A DNA stretch of 10,917 bases, from positions 1 through 10,917 of the forward strand of contig JAIRUL010000067.1 of assembly GCA_031254445.1 (NCBI GenBank). Direction: 5' to 3'. Of the stretch, positions 5,018 to 10,917 are shown piece by piece. Every line of letters starts with the position of its first letter. Position 1 is the stretch's first letter. The translations under genes and the position numbers were made by a program. The DNA comes from Chitinispirillales bacterium (GTDB lineage Bacteria; Fibrobacterota; Chitinivibrionia; Chitinivibrionales; Chitinispirillaceae). Under the pieces are notes generated by a model. It was given only the letters and a program-made list of their open reading frames with translations. It was not told where the DNA came from and made no database searches.

Positions 5018-7077
5018 ACGCCGGAAAAACATTCCCTGGCCTAATGTATTGGGCGCGCCTGCCCGGCGCCGCCGCATTTTGCGGCCTCTCCGCCGGCATC
5101 AGCGCGGCAAAGATTTGCCTATCGGCGAGGCCTGAGTATGTATGTAATACAGCATTTTACATCAACTTATTGTTATTTACAGCCATTATTTTCGCAGCCC
5201 TTGGGATTTTGTGCAAACGGGCGGGCCTAAGGCTCCTGCTCCTGTCGGCCTGCGGAGCCGCGCTCTTTACGTGGAGCGAGCTTGGGATCAGGGGGTTTTA
5301 CGGGAGGATGGAGGCGATATGCGACGGCAACCGTATACAAACCCTCAGGGTGCGAATAGCAAGCCCGGTGGCGTCAACGCGTTCCGGCAACAAGTTCCGC
5401 GGGACGGTGCTCGGGGCTGACGACGGAGAGGCCGAGCGCGAGCTGGCGGGCAAGACCCTCCAGATTACGTCGCGTAAGCCCATGCCGCCATACGGGGCAA
5501 TAACTATTCAGGGCAGGTACGCTGCCCCGCGCCGCGCCGCCGGACCGTTCGGGTTCGACCAACGGGCGCACTTCGCCGCGAACAATATACGCGGGAGCTT
5601 CGCCGTCAGCAGGATATTGGATGACGGGGCGGCGGCGGGGCATTTATCTACCGCCGCCGTCTCCTACACGATAAGAACAAGCGTCCACGGCGTCATCAAT
5701 AAAGCCTCAACCCAAGAAGCCCGCGGCATCTTCCACGCCGCGTTCCTAGGCGAGCGGGAGCACATCCCCGAATCGATGTACGCGCTTTTCCGAAAATCCG
5801 GCGTCGTCCACCTGCTCACGATTTCCGGGTTCCACGCCGCGCTGCTCTATTCCGCGGTCTTCGCTTTCTTTAACCTCTTCCCCATTCCGGCGCGCGCGAA
5901 GACGCTCGTATCGCTCGGCGTCCTATGGGGCTACCTCTTCTTCATCGGCTTCATCCCCCCGCTCTTCCGCGCCACGGTGATGGTCACATTTTTCTGCGCC
6001 TCTATGATGCTCCAGCGCAAGAACCATGCCGTCCACTCTTTGGGCATCGCGGGGTTTTTATGGCTGTGCTTATCGCCGCACAGCCTCTTCGCCCCCGGCT
6101 TCCAGCTATCTTTCGCCGCCACGGCGGGGATCGTCATGCTGCAGCCGGCGCTAAACGGCATAACCTACGCCGTCAACTCAAGACTCCGCAGCAAGCCGGC
6201 GGAGTTCCTCATGGGCAAGCTCCTCTCCCCCCTCTGGCTCTCCATAGCCACGTTCGCCGCCACCGCGCCGCCGCTCCTCTACCACTTCGGCGCGCTCTCC
6301 GTGTACGGCATACCCTTCAACCTGATAGCCATCCCCATGATGTCCGCGGCGATGTGGCTCTTCTTCGCGGCGGTCATACTGTCGCCCGTCGGCTTCGCCG
6401 CAAACGCGCTGATATGGTGCGCCGAGAAGGTCCTGGGGTGGATGATAACGCTCGGCGGGTACTGCGAGGGAATATCGATAAGCGAAATCGCCATCCCGCA
6501 TACACCGGCGCTTTCACTGCTGATAATGGCGGTTTTTATGGCGGGCCAATGCGCGATAAGGGCAAACCTGCGCGGCGCCTACGCGCTCAGGGCGGGCGCG
6601 GCAGCGGCGTTTGCAATCGCCGCAAGCACGGCGTACGCGTCGATAAACGCCAAGGCTGAAAAGGTAGAAATCAAGGCGGAGAATTCAACCGTCAACGTCG
6701 TCATCCATAAGGACAATACGGCCTGGATAACCGCGCAAGGCCGGAGGAACGAGGTAAGGAACCTGCGGGTCAGAGAGGTCGAGCCGCTGCTCGCAAGAAA
6801 AAAAGTCAAAGGCGCGGCGTTGATTCTCGTTGACGAAAATCTGGAGGACGAGGCGCACGAATTCGCCTTCAATACCGGATTTAATCCGAGGATAGTGATC
6901 CTGCGGGAGGCCGGAAACCGCGGGGAGCGCCGGGGAAACAATGTCAACGCCGATTTTATAGGCGACGGATACAAACAAATCAACGCCCAAGGATTCGTCA
7001 ACCCGGATAAAACGTGCGATATAGCGATAAACGCGGAGGCGAAAGAAAATCAAATAACAATAAACATCAATCAATAG
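5014..7077 (+). CDS. comEC: ComEC/Rec2-family DNA-uptake channel, without metallo-beta-lactamase domain
   Basis: A 687-residue inner-membrane protein from the ATG at 5014. The frame stays open upstream to a TTG at 4933, but that 27-residue extension is unlike a membrane-protein start. The layout is two or three N-terminal membrane segments (about 10-80), a soluble DUF4131-like OB region (about 100-195), and the Competence domain with many membrane helices. That domain includes HLLTISGFHAALL (266-278) and FQLSFAATAGIVML (363-376), close to the family's HLLAISGLH and FQLSF motifs. ComEC carries single-stranded DNA across the inner membrane during natural transformation. The last ~145 residues are soluble and lack the HxHxDH metal site of the usual C-terminal nuclease-like domain. 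The ribosome site before ATG is poor, so translation may be coupled to the small ORF upstream. Confidence 0.85.
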   Translation: MNAGKTFPGLMYWARLPGAAAFCGLSAGISAAKICLSARPEYVCNTAFYINLLLFTAIIFAALGILCKRAGLRLLLLSACGAALFTWSELGIRGFYGRMEAICDGNRIQTLRVRIASPVASTRSGNKFRGTVLGADDGEAERELAGKTLQITSRKPMPPYGAITIQGRYAAPRRAAGPFGFDQRAHFAANNIRGSFAVSRILDDGAAAGHLSTAAVSYTIRTSVHGVINKASTQEARGIFHAAFLGEREHIPESMYALFRKSGVVHLLTISGFHAALLYSAVFAFFNLFPIPARAKTLVSLGVLWGYLFFIGFIPPLFRATVMVTFFCASMMLQRKNHAVHSLGIAGFLWLCLSPHSLFAPGFQLSFAATAGIVMLQPALNGITYAVNSRLRSKPAEFLMGKLLSPLWLSIATFAATAPPLLYHFGALSVYGIPFNLIAIPMMSAAMWLFFAAVILSPVGFAANALIWCAEKVLGWMITLGGYCEGISISEIAIPHTPALSLLIMAVFMAGQCAIRANLRGAYALRAGAAAAFAIAASTAYASINAKAEKVEIKAENSTVNVVIHKDNTAWITAQGRRNEVRNLRVREVEPLLARKKVKGAALILVDENLEDEAHEFAFNTGFNPRIVILREAGNRGERRGNNVNADFIGDGYKQINAQGFVNPDKTCDIAINAEAKENQITININQ

Positions 7078-7185
7078 CAATGCGGAAATTAACAAAAAAG
7101 CGCCAATATCGCCCGCCGCGCCATTATAAAAATACTCGCAGCGCGAACCCCGCGCGCCCGCCCTCTTGCCCATTAAACACAAAAA
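7078..7185. other. Intergenic region between the comEC and tRNA-Pro 3' ends
   Basis: No gene is seen in these 108 bases. A short hairpin (GCGCG at 7141-7145, CGCGC at 7151-7155) is followed, reading on the minus strand, by a T-rich stretch at 7133-7125. It might end tRNA-Pro transcription. A T-run also directly follows the tRNA on the minus strand (7185-7181). Both are weak terminator candidates. Confidence 0.3.
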
Positions 7186-7259
7186 TCGGAGTGGAGGGAT
7201 TTGAACCCCCGACCACCTGAACCCCATTCAGGTGCCCTACCGGACTGGGCTACACTCCG
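7186..7259 (-). tRNA. tRNA-Pro (anticodon GGG)
   Basis: A 74-base cloverleaf on the minus strand. The acceptor stem CGGAGTG pairs with CACTCCG, followed by discriminator A. The D stem is GCCC/GGGC, the anticodon stem CCTGA/TCAGG with loop ATGGGGT, and the T arm has the standard loop TTCAAAT with one G-T wobble in its stem. The anticodon GGG (7225-7223) reads the Pro codons CCC and CCU. The CCA end is not encoded (TTT follows), so CCA must be added by nucleotidyltransferase. The gene has its own promoter just upstream. Confidence 0.97.
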
Positions 7260-7270
7260 ATTATTTATTT

Positions 7271-7299
7271 AATATAATAAATGGACGGAGCCAACGCAA
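7271..7299 (-). promoter_or_regulatory. Promoter of tRNA-Pro
   Basis: On the minus strand TTGCGT (7299-7294) is a -35 box and TATATT (7276-7271) a -10 box at the ideal spacing of 17. The expected start is near 7264, about five bases before the mature tRNA 5' end. This is the best-formed promoter in the window. Confidence 0.65.
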
Positions 7300-7379
7300 G
7301 AAATATTTTTTCCCGCCCGCAACGTAAAAATCTTTTATTGCTATAGCGTCCCGCACCCCGCCAAGGGTTGCTGCTAAGC

Positions 7380-7403
7380 ATAGGCGGGGCTGACCCCGCC
7401 TAT
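7380..7403. other. Perfect 10-bp hairpin downstream of trpG
   Basis: ATAGGCGGGG (7380-7389), loop CTGA, CCCCGCCTAT (7394-7403). The stem is perfect and, like hairpin 2 of the R repeats, has ten pairs and a four-base loop, though the sequence differs. It lies about 115 bases past the trpG stop and has no T-run on either strand. It may terminate or stabilise the aroF-trpE-trpG mRNA, or be a second intergenic repeat type. The rest of 7300-7517 holds no gene I can support. Confidence 0.5.
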
Positions 7404-7517
7404 ACGGCACCAGCGCAAAAGGCTCCAGCGCCCCTGCCATGCAATCCACGGCGCGGGAGTTGCAGCACGCCCCATTTCCCCATAATAGACTTTGATTTTA
7501 AAGATTTTAACGGCTCT

Positions 7518-8087
7518 TCAATTCCGCAAAAAATTCTCGACCATCATGCGCCCATTAGGCGTAAGTATCGATTCCGGGTGAAATTGCAATCCATACGTAG
7601 GGTAGTTTTTGTGCGCGACGGCCATAATAGCGCCCTCGCCGGCCGTGCGGGCGGTTATCGCGAGCTCCGGCGGCAGGGTCGGCTCCAAAGCGGCTAACGA
7701 GTGATAGCGCGCGGCTTTGATGACCCCCGGCATACCGGCGAAGAGGGGGTTTTGGATGTCTATCTCGACATCGGACGCCTTGCCGTGCATGAGCTTGGGC
7801 GCGTAGGAGACCGTGCCGCCGAACGCCTCGAAAATAGCCTGGTGGCCGAGGCAGATGCCCAAAATCGGGAACTCCTTGTGCAGCTCGCGGATCGCGGCTA
7901 TGCACACCCCCGCCTCCGACGGCTTCCCTGGGCCAGGGGAGATGACGACATACTTAGGGTTGAGCCCCCGTATCCCCGCCGGATCGACCTCATCGTTGCG
8001 CACAACGCGGATGTCGGCGTACATCGACCCGATAAGCTGATACAGATTATACGAAAAACTATCGTAGTTGTCAATTAAAAGCACCAT
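7518..8087 (-). CDS. trpG: Anthranilate synthase glutamine amidotransferase subunit
   Basis: A 189-residue class I glutamine amidotransferase, a normal length for TrpG/PabA. It starts with the family's typical LLIDNYDSFSYNLYQ (3-17), and has VVISPGPGKP (47-56) and the nucleophile elbow GICLGHQA with catalytic C79. The rest of the triad is H170 and E172 in GLQFHPESILT. It hydrolyses glutamine and feeds ammonia to TrpE to make anthranilate from chorismate. Its ATG overlaps the trpE stop by one base (TAATG at 8089-8085), so the two subunits should be made by coupled translation in equal amounts. TrpG in some bacteria also serves aminodeoxychorismate synthase (PabA role), and no separate pabA is seen here. 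No trpD, trpC or trpBA follows; a tRNA gene lies next on the same strand. Confidence 0.95.
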   Translation of the reverse strand: MVLLIDNYDSFSYNLYQLIGSMYADIRVVRNDEVDPAGIRGLNPKYVVISPGPGKPSEAGVCIAAIRELHKEFPILGICLGHQAIFEAFGGTVSYAPKLMHGKASDVEIDIQNPLFAGMPGVIKAARYHSLAALEPTLPPELAITARTAGEGAIMAVAHKNYPTYGLQFHPESILTPNGRMMVENFLRN

Positions 8088-9589
8088 TATTCAACCCCCC
8101 CTTCCGACTCCCTAAGCGCGGTGATGACTGCCCTAGCCTTGTTTACGCACTCCCTGTACTCCGACTCCGGCACAGAATCGGCGACCACCCCCGCCCCCGA
8201 ACGGACAAATACTTTGCCGTTCTTCTTGTAGGCTATGCGGATGGCGATGCACGTGTCCATGTTGCCCGTGAAATCCAAATACCCTATCGCGCCGCCGTAG
8301 ATCCCGCGCTTGCGCCGCTCGAGCTCGCTTATTATCTGCATAGCGCGTATCTTCGGCGCGCCGGAGAGCGTCCCCGCTGGCAGCACGGCGTTAATCGCGT
8401 CGAGCCCCGTAAACTCGCTGCGTATAATCCCGCTCACGGTCGATCCGATGTGCATGACGTGCGAGAAGCGCAGTATCTCCATGTACTTCTCGACGCTCAC
8501 CGTGCCGAATTGCGAAATCCTCCCCAAATCGTTGCGCCCCAAGTCGACGAGCATGTTATGCTCGGCAAGCTCCTTTTCGTCCGCGAGAAGCTCGCGCTCA
8601 AGGGCAGCGTCCTCATCATAGCACCCGCCGCGCGGGCGCGTTCCGGCAAGCGGGAAGGTGAATAGCTTTCCGTCTTGCAGCTTAACCAGCGTCTCCGGCG
8701 ACGCGCCGGCGATCTCAACATCTGCGCCGCTAAGGTAGAACATATACGGCGACGGGTTGATCGTCCTAAGCACGCGGTACGCGTCAAGCAGCCCGCCATC
8801 AAAATCCGCCTCGAAGCAGTTCGAGAGGACAACCTGAAAAATATCCCCCTCGCGTATATGCTCCTTGGCGCGCAAAACCATGGAGCAGAACTCCCCCTCC
8901 GTAAACTGCTCGCGGAAATCCGACTTAAAGCGCGGCGGCGCAGGGTCGGCAGGCTCCCCGCTTCGGATAAGCTCCCTCATAGCGTTGAGCGCGGAAACAG
9001 CATTATTGTACTCGCCCTCAAAATTATCTTCAGAAACACGCATATTGGCGATTAAGATGATTTTTTGGCGGAAATTGTCAAACGCGATAACTTTGTCAAA
9101 GAGCATTAGGTCGACGTCGTTAAACAGCTCCTTGTCCTCCGCGTCGAGCTTAAGCGCTTTTTCGGAATATTTTGCGTAGTCGTAGGCGAAGTACCCAACA
9201 AGCCCGCCGGTAAACGGGGGTAGGCAGTCTAGCTTTGGGCTTTTGTGGCGGTCTAAAATCCGGCGGATGCACACGTTTGGGTCGGCGTCAGCGCCAGCGT
9301 TTTGGGTGGACACTTCGCCACCGGATTTAACGGTTACTTTCCCGTTTATGCACGTGATTTCGGTCTTAGGGTCGAAGCCTAGAAAGGTGTACCGGCCCCA
9401 ACGCTCCTTGTCCTCAGAACTCTCGAGTATAAAGCAGTGCGTGCTGGCCTTTTTTAGTTTCTTGAGCAACGTTATGGGCGTGGACTCGTCGGACATCAAC
9501 TCAATAGAGATAGGGATGACGTCATAGCGGCCGGGGCCGGAGTTGCGGATTGCGGTAGCTTCTGTTAGGCTTGGTCTTATCGTATGCAT
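8087..9589 (-). CDS. trpE: Anthranilate synthase component I
   Basis: A 500-residue chorismate-binding enzyme of usual TrpE length. The N-terminal regulatory part holds the motif ILESSEDKERWGRYTFLG (54-71), which corresponds to the LLES motif that binds tryptophan in feedback-inhibited TrpE and argues against PabB. The catalytic part has GDIFQVVLS (248-256), INPSPYMFYL (277-286), GASPE (295-299), PLAGTRPRG (313-321), EHNMLVDLGRND (343-354), HVMHIGSTVSG (377-387), PAGTLSGAPKIRAM (404-417) and GAGVVADSVPE (465-475). It converts chorismate to anthranilate using ammonia from TrpG, the first step of tryptophan synthesis. AAGGAG (9605-9600) lies ten bases before the ATG. Upstream, repeat R2 fills the gap to aroF, so its mRNA must cross that structured element. 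Confidence 0.95.
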   Translation of the reverse strand: MHTIRPSLTEATAIRNSGPGRYDVIPISIELMSDESTPITLLKKLKKASTHCFILESSEDKERWGRYTFLGFDPKTEITCINGKVTVKSGGEVSTQNAGADADPNVCIRRILDRHKSPKLDCLPPFTGGLVGYFAYDYAKYSEKALKLDAEDKELFNDVDLMLFDKVIAFDNFRQKIILIANMRVSEDNFEGEYNNAVSALNAMRELIRSGEPADPAPPRFKSDFREQFTEGEFCSMVLRAKEHIREGDIFQVVLSNCFEADFDGGLLDAYRVLRTINPSPYMFYLSGADVEIAGASPETLVKLQDGKLFTFPLAGTRPRGGCYDEDAALERELLADEKELAEHNMLVDLGRNDLGRISQFGTVSVEKYMEILRFSHVMHIGSTVSGIIRSEFTGLDAINAVLPAGTLSGAPKIRAMQIISELERRKRGIYGGAIGYLDFTGNMDTCIAIRIAYKKNGKVFVRSGAGVVADSVPESEYRECVNKARAVITALRESEGGVE

Positions 9590-9604
9590 ATTGGGAATGC
9601 TCCT

Positions 9605-9682
9605 TCAAAATCTTTTAAATCTTTTTCAGACGAAGCCTACGGCTTCATAACGTGTGGCGCAGAGCCGCCACACAAAGTCAAC
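9605..9682 (+). repeat. Double-hairpin interspersed repeat, copy R2
   Basis: This is the same element as R1, but lacks the first GTCAA. Hairpin 1 is intact (9632-9646). Hairpin 2 is altered: GTGTGGCG (9652-9659) pairs with CGCCACAC (9666-9673), an 8-bp stem with a six-base loop, because the central CTAAAG-type segment is changed and two bases shorter. The copy fills the gap between the aroF end and the trpE ribosome site; the AAGGAG of trpE abuts or overlaps its edge. On the mRNA (minus) strand the order is hairpin 2, hairpin 1, an A-rich stretch, then the trpE ribosome site. Confidence 0.88.
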
Positions 9683-9724
9683 GTCAAAATCAAAGTCAAC
9701 GTCAAAATCAACGTCAAAATCAAC
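9677..9724. repeat. Short tandem GTCAAC / GTCAAAATCAAC tract attached to R2
   Basis: Units follow one another without gaps: GTCAAC (9677-9682), GTCAAAATCAAA (9683-9694), GTCAAC (9695-9700), GTCAAAATCAAC (9701-9712) and GTCAAAATCAAC (9713-9724), a 6-12-6-12-12 pattern. GTCAAC is the reverse complement of the hexamer at 1-33. The last unit contains the aroF stop codon (TGA on the minus strand, 9722-9720). Confidence 0.88.
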
Positions 9725-10733
9725 ACATCAACTTCCCCTCAATCCCCGCCCTCGCCCGCAAATCCACCATCAGCCCCGCGAACTGCTGTAGATCTAACGA
9801 CTGTGCGCCATCGCACAACGCCTTCGCCGGGTCATTGTGCACTTCTACCATCAAACCGTCTGCGCCTATGGCTAGGATGGCCTTTGCTAACGGCGCCACT
9901 AAACTCCTTATGCCCGCCGCATGGCTGGGGTCGGCTATTACGGGGAGGTGCGATTTCTGCTTCAAGAGCACTACCGCCGAGAGATCCAGCGTGTTGCGGG
10001 TCATGGTCTCGAAAGTACGGATGCCGCGCTCGCAGAGGATAACCTGGCCGTTTCCGGCGGATACTATGTACTCCGCGCTCATCAGCAATTCTTCTATTGT
10101 ACTGGCAAGCCCCCGCTTAAGCAGCACCGGCTTCTTGAGCGCCCCGACCGCCTTGAGCAGGTCGAAATTCTGCATGTTCCGCGCGCCTACCTGAACGATG
10201 TCCACATCTTCAAAGAGCTCTATCTGCGTCTGGTTCATTATCTCCGAGACTATAGGCAACCCAGTCTCGGCCCTCGCGAGACGGAGCATAGAAAGCCCCT
10301 CTGCCTGCATGCCCTGAAACGCATACGGCGCCGTGCGCGGCTTGAACGCCCCGCCCCGCAGCGCGCTTGCCCCGCTCCCCTTCACGCCGCGCGCGACCTC
10401 CAAAATCTGCTCCCGCCCCTCGACGCTGCAAGGCCCCGCGATCACCGTGAAACGCCCGCCGCCGAAGACCGCCCCGCCGGCCTCGACCACCGTGCTCTCC
10501 CGCACCGTCCTATTTACCGCCTTGTACTGCTCGGTGATCCGCTTGCCGTACGCAACGATATCGGTCGTGTGGACAATATGCTCCAAATCGACCTGCGCTG
10601 TATTCCCGATGAGGCAGACGGCCGTATGCTCCGTCCCCACGCTCAGGATAGTGGAAAACCCCTTGGCCTCCCACCCGCAGATAAATTCGTCTATTTTCTC
10701 TTGCTTTACGTCAGGGTTTAGTATGAATACCAT
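9720..10733 (-). CDS. aroF: 3-deoxy-7-phosphoheptulonate (DAHP) synthase, TM0343/AroF type
   Basis: A 337-residue type I-beta DAHP synthase, close in length to the Thermotoga enzyme (338). Residues 1 to about 70 are a ferredoxin-like/ACT-like regulatory domain. The TIM barrel then shows AGPCSVE (99-105), RGGAFKPRTAPYAFQG (126-141), VGARNMQNF (182-190), LLKRG (204-208), ADPSHAAG (267-274) and MVEVH (295-299). Metal ligands of this family appear as C102, H271, E297 and D308. It condenses phosphoenolpyruvate with erythrose 4-phosphate, the entry step of aromatic amino acid synthesis. It is the first gene of an apparent aroF-trpE-trpG operon. The ATG has no ribosome site but lies seven bases after a TATATT box. 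The C terminus (KLMC) runs into the repeat tract that supplies its stop codon. Confidence 0.95.
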   Translation of the reverse strand: MVFILNPDVKQEKIDEFICGWEAKGFSTILSVGTEHTAVCLIGNTAQVDLEHIVHTTDIVAYGKRITEQYKAVNRTVRESTVVEAGGAVFGGGRFTVIAGPCSVEGREQILEVARGVKGSGASALRGGAFKPRTAPYAFQGMQAEGLSMLRLARAETGLPIVSEIMNQTQIELFEDVDIVQVGARNMQNFDLLKAVGALKKPVLLKRGLASTIEELLMSAEYIVSAGNGQVILCERGIRTFETMTRNTLDLSAVVLLKQKSHLPVIADPSHAAGIRSLVAPLAKAILAIGADGLMVEVHNDPAKALCDGAQSLDLQQFAGLMVDLRARAGIEGKLMC

Positions 10734-10740
10734 AATTAGG

Positions 10741-10754
10741 AATATATATTATGC
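10741..10754 (-). promoter_or_regulatory. Candidate promoter of the aroF-trpE-trpG operon
   Basis: On the minus strand CATAAT (10754-10749) is followed by TATATT (10746-10741), seven bases before the aroF ATG. The 16-mer covering them (10755-10740) matches that upstream of the GH57 gene at 15 of 16 bases. No -35 consensus is found. With TATATT as -10, transcription would begin at the start codon itself. No leader peptide rich in Trp codons and no attenuator-like hairpin pair are visible between here and the repeats. Confidence 0.4.
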
Positions 10755-10793
10755 CGGATGGGTTGATATGGTTGTTTATCCAAAAAATCAAAC

Positions 10794-10829
10794 CAAAATC
10801 TTTTAAATTCTTTTTTCAGACGAAGCCTA
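10794..10829 (+). repeat. Truncated double-hairpin repeat, copy R3a
   Basis: It matches the AT-rich head of the repeat through CAGACGAAGCCTA and then stops inside hairpin 1. It has lost the second arm of hairpin 1 and all of hairpin 2. The head of the next copy (R3b) follows after five bases. This looks like a partial tandem duplication, or one copy inserted into another. Confidence 0.75.
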
Positions 10830-10834
10830 TAAAA

Positions 10835-10917
10835 GTCAAATTCTTTTAAATTCTTTTTTCAGACGAAGCCTACGGCTTCATAACGTGTGGCGGCTAAAGC
10901 CGCCACACAAAGTCAAC
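10835..10917 (+). repeat. Double-hairpin interspersed repeat, copy R3b
   Basis: A full copy beginning and ending with GTCAA. Hairpin 1 is at 10865-10879 and hairpin 2 at 10885-10908 (perfect 10-bp stem, loop TAAA). Bases 10865-10916 are identical to R1 67-118; the head differs only by two extra T residues. It ends with GTCAAC at the window edge, so a hexamer array like that of R2 may continue beyond. Confidence 0.88.

Noticed and set aside
7014..7220. Plus-strand ORF ending in a VEGFEPPTT-like peptide
   Set aside because: This peptide is the known antisense translation artefact of tRNA genes, and the ORF runs into tRNA-Pro on the other strand.
7261..7449. 62-codon minus-strand ORF between trpG and tRNA-Pro
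   Set aside because: It spans the perfect hairpin at 7380-7403 and the tRNA promoter, has no ribosome site I can see, and its sequence shows no domain. It is most likely a chance ORF over a structured intergenic block.
8087..9589. Assignment as PabB rather than TrpE
   Set aside because: The N-terminal ILESS motif (Trp-binding LLES type) and the overlap with the amidotransferase gene in an aroF operon favour anthranilate synthase. A dual-role amidotransferase remains possible.
9652..10194. Plus-strand ORF with a Q/N-rich start over R2 and aroF
   Set aside because: The QSQRQNQ-type peptide is only a translation of the GTCAAC tandem tract, and the rest is antisense to aroF.
10734..10917. Trp attenuator or T-box ahead of the aroF-trpE-trpG operon
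   Set aside because: I found no leader peptide with consecutive Trp codons, no terminator/antiterminator pair and no T-box-like motif. The region is AT-rich promoter plus repeats.

Overview
The window is about 10.9 kb from a moderately GC-rich, probably Gram-negative (diderm) bacterial chromosome. The diderm inference rests on a gene for an apparent signal-peptide-bearing outer-membrane beta-barrel protein. I cannot place the organism from sequence alone. The lysine-tailed HU protein and the GH57 enzyme are of types common in anaerobic and PVC-like or deep-branching diderm lineages, but that is only a hint. Gene density is high, no transposase or phage gene is visible, and apart from the repeats the content is chromosomal housekeeping.

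Layout, left to right. 1-170: a GTTGAC hexamer array and a double-hairpin repeat (R1). 171-1064 (+): putative DUF1207-like outer-membrane protein. 1238-2467 (+): GH57 family glycoside hydrolase/glucanotransferase. 2588-2938 (+): HU-type DNA-binding protein with a lysine/alanine tail, followed by a strong hairpin. 3009-3926 (+): RluA-family pseudouridine synthase, overlapping the end of the convergent 3908-4837 (-) receiver plus RsbW-like ATPase fusion. An AT-rich divergent region separates that gene from a possible 24-codon leader ORF (4943-5017) and comEC (5014-7077, +), whose product lacks the usual C-terminal metallo-beta-lactamase domain. 7186-7259 (-): tRNA-Pro(GGG) with its own promoter. 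7518-10733 (-): an apparent operon in the order aroF (DAHP synthase), trpE, trpG. The right end (10794-10917) holds two more copies of the repeat.

The clearest functional unit is aroF-trpE-trpG, which joins the first committed step of the shikimate pathway to the first step of tryptophan synthesis. trpE and trpG overlap by one base (TAATG). A repeat copy (R2) sits between aroF and trpE, and its tail contains the aroF stop codon.

The most notable non-genic signal is the repeat family. It has an AT-rich head, two consecutive hairpins and a GTCAA(C) end, and is found at 39-118, 9605-9682, 10794-10829 (truncated) and 10835-10917, all in the same orientation, with GTTGAC/GTCAAC short tandem repeats attached. 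It looks like a small non-autonomous element or REP/MITE-like family. I see no convincing previously undescribed multi-gene system. The other points worth attention are the receiver-ATPase fusion, the possible comEC leader ORF, the reduced ComEC C terminus, and a recurring TATATT promoter box that suggests aroF mRNA may be leaderless.
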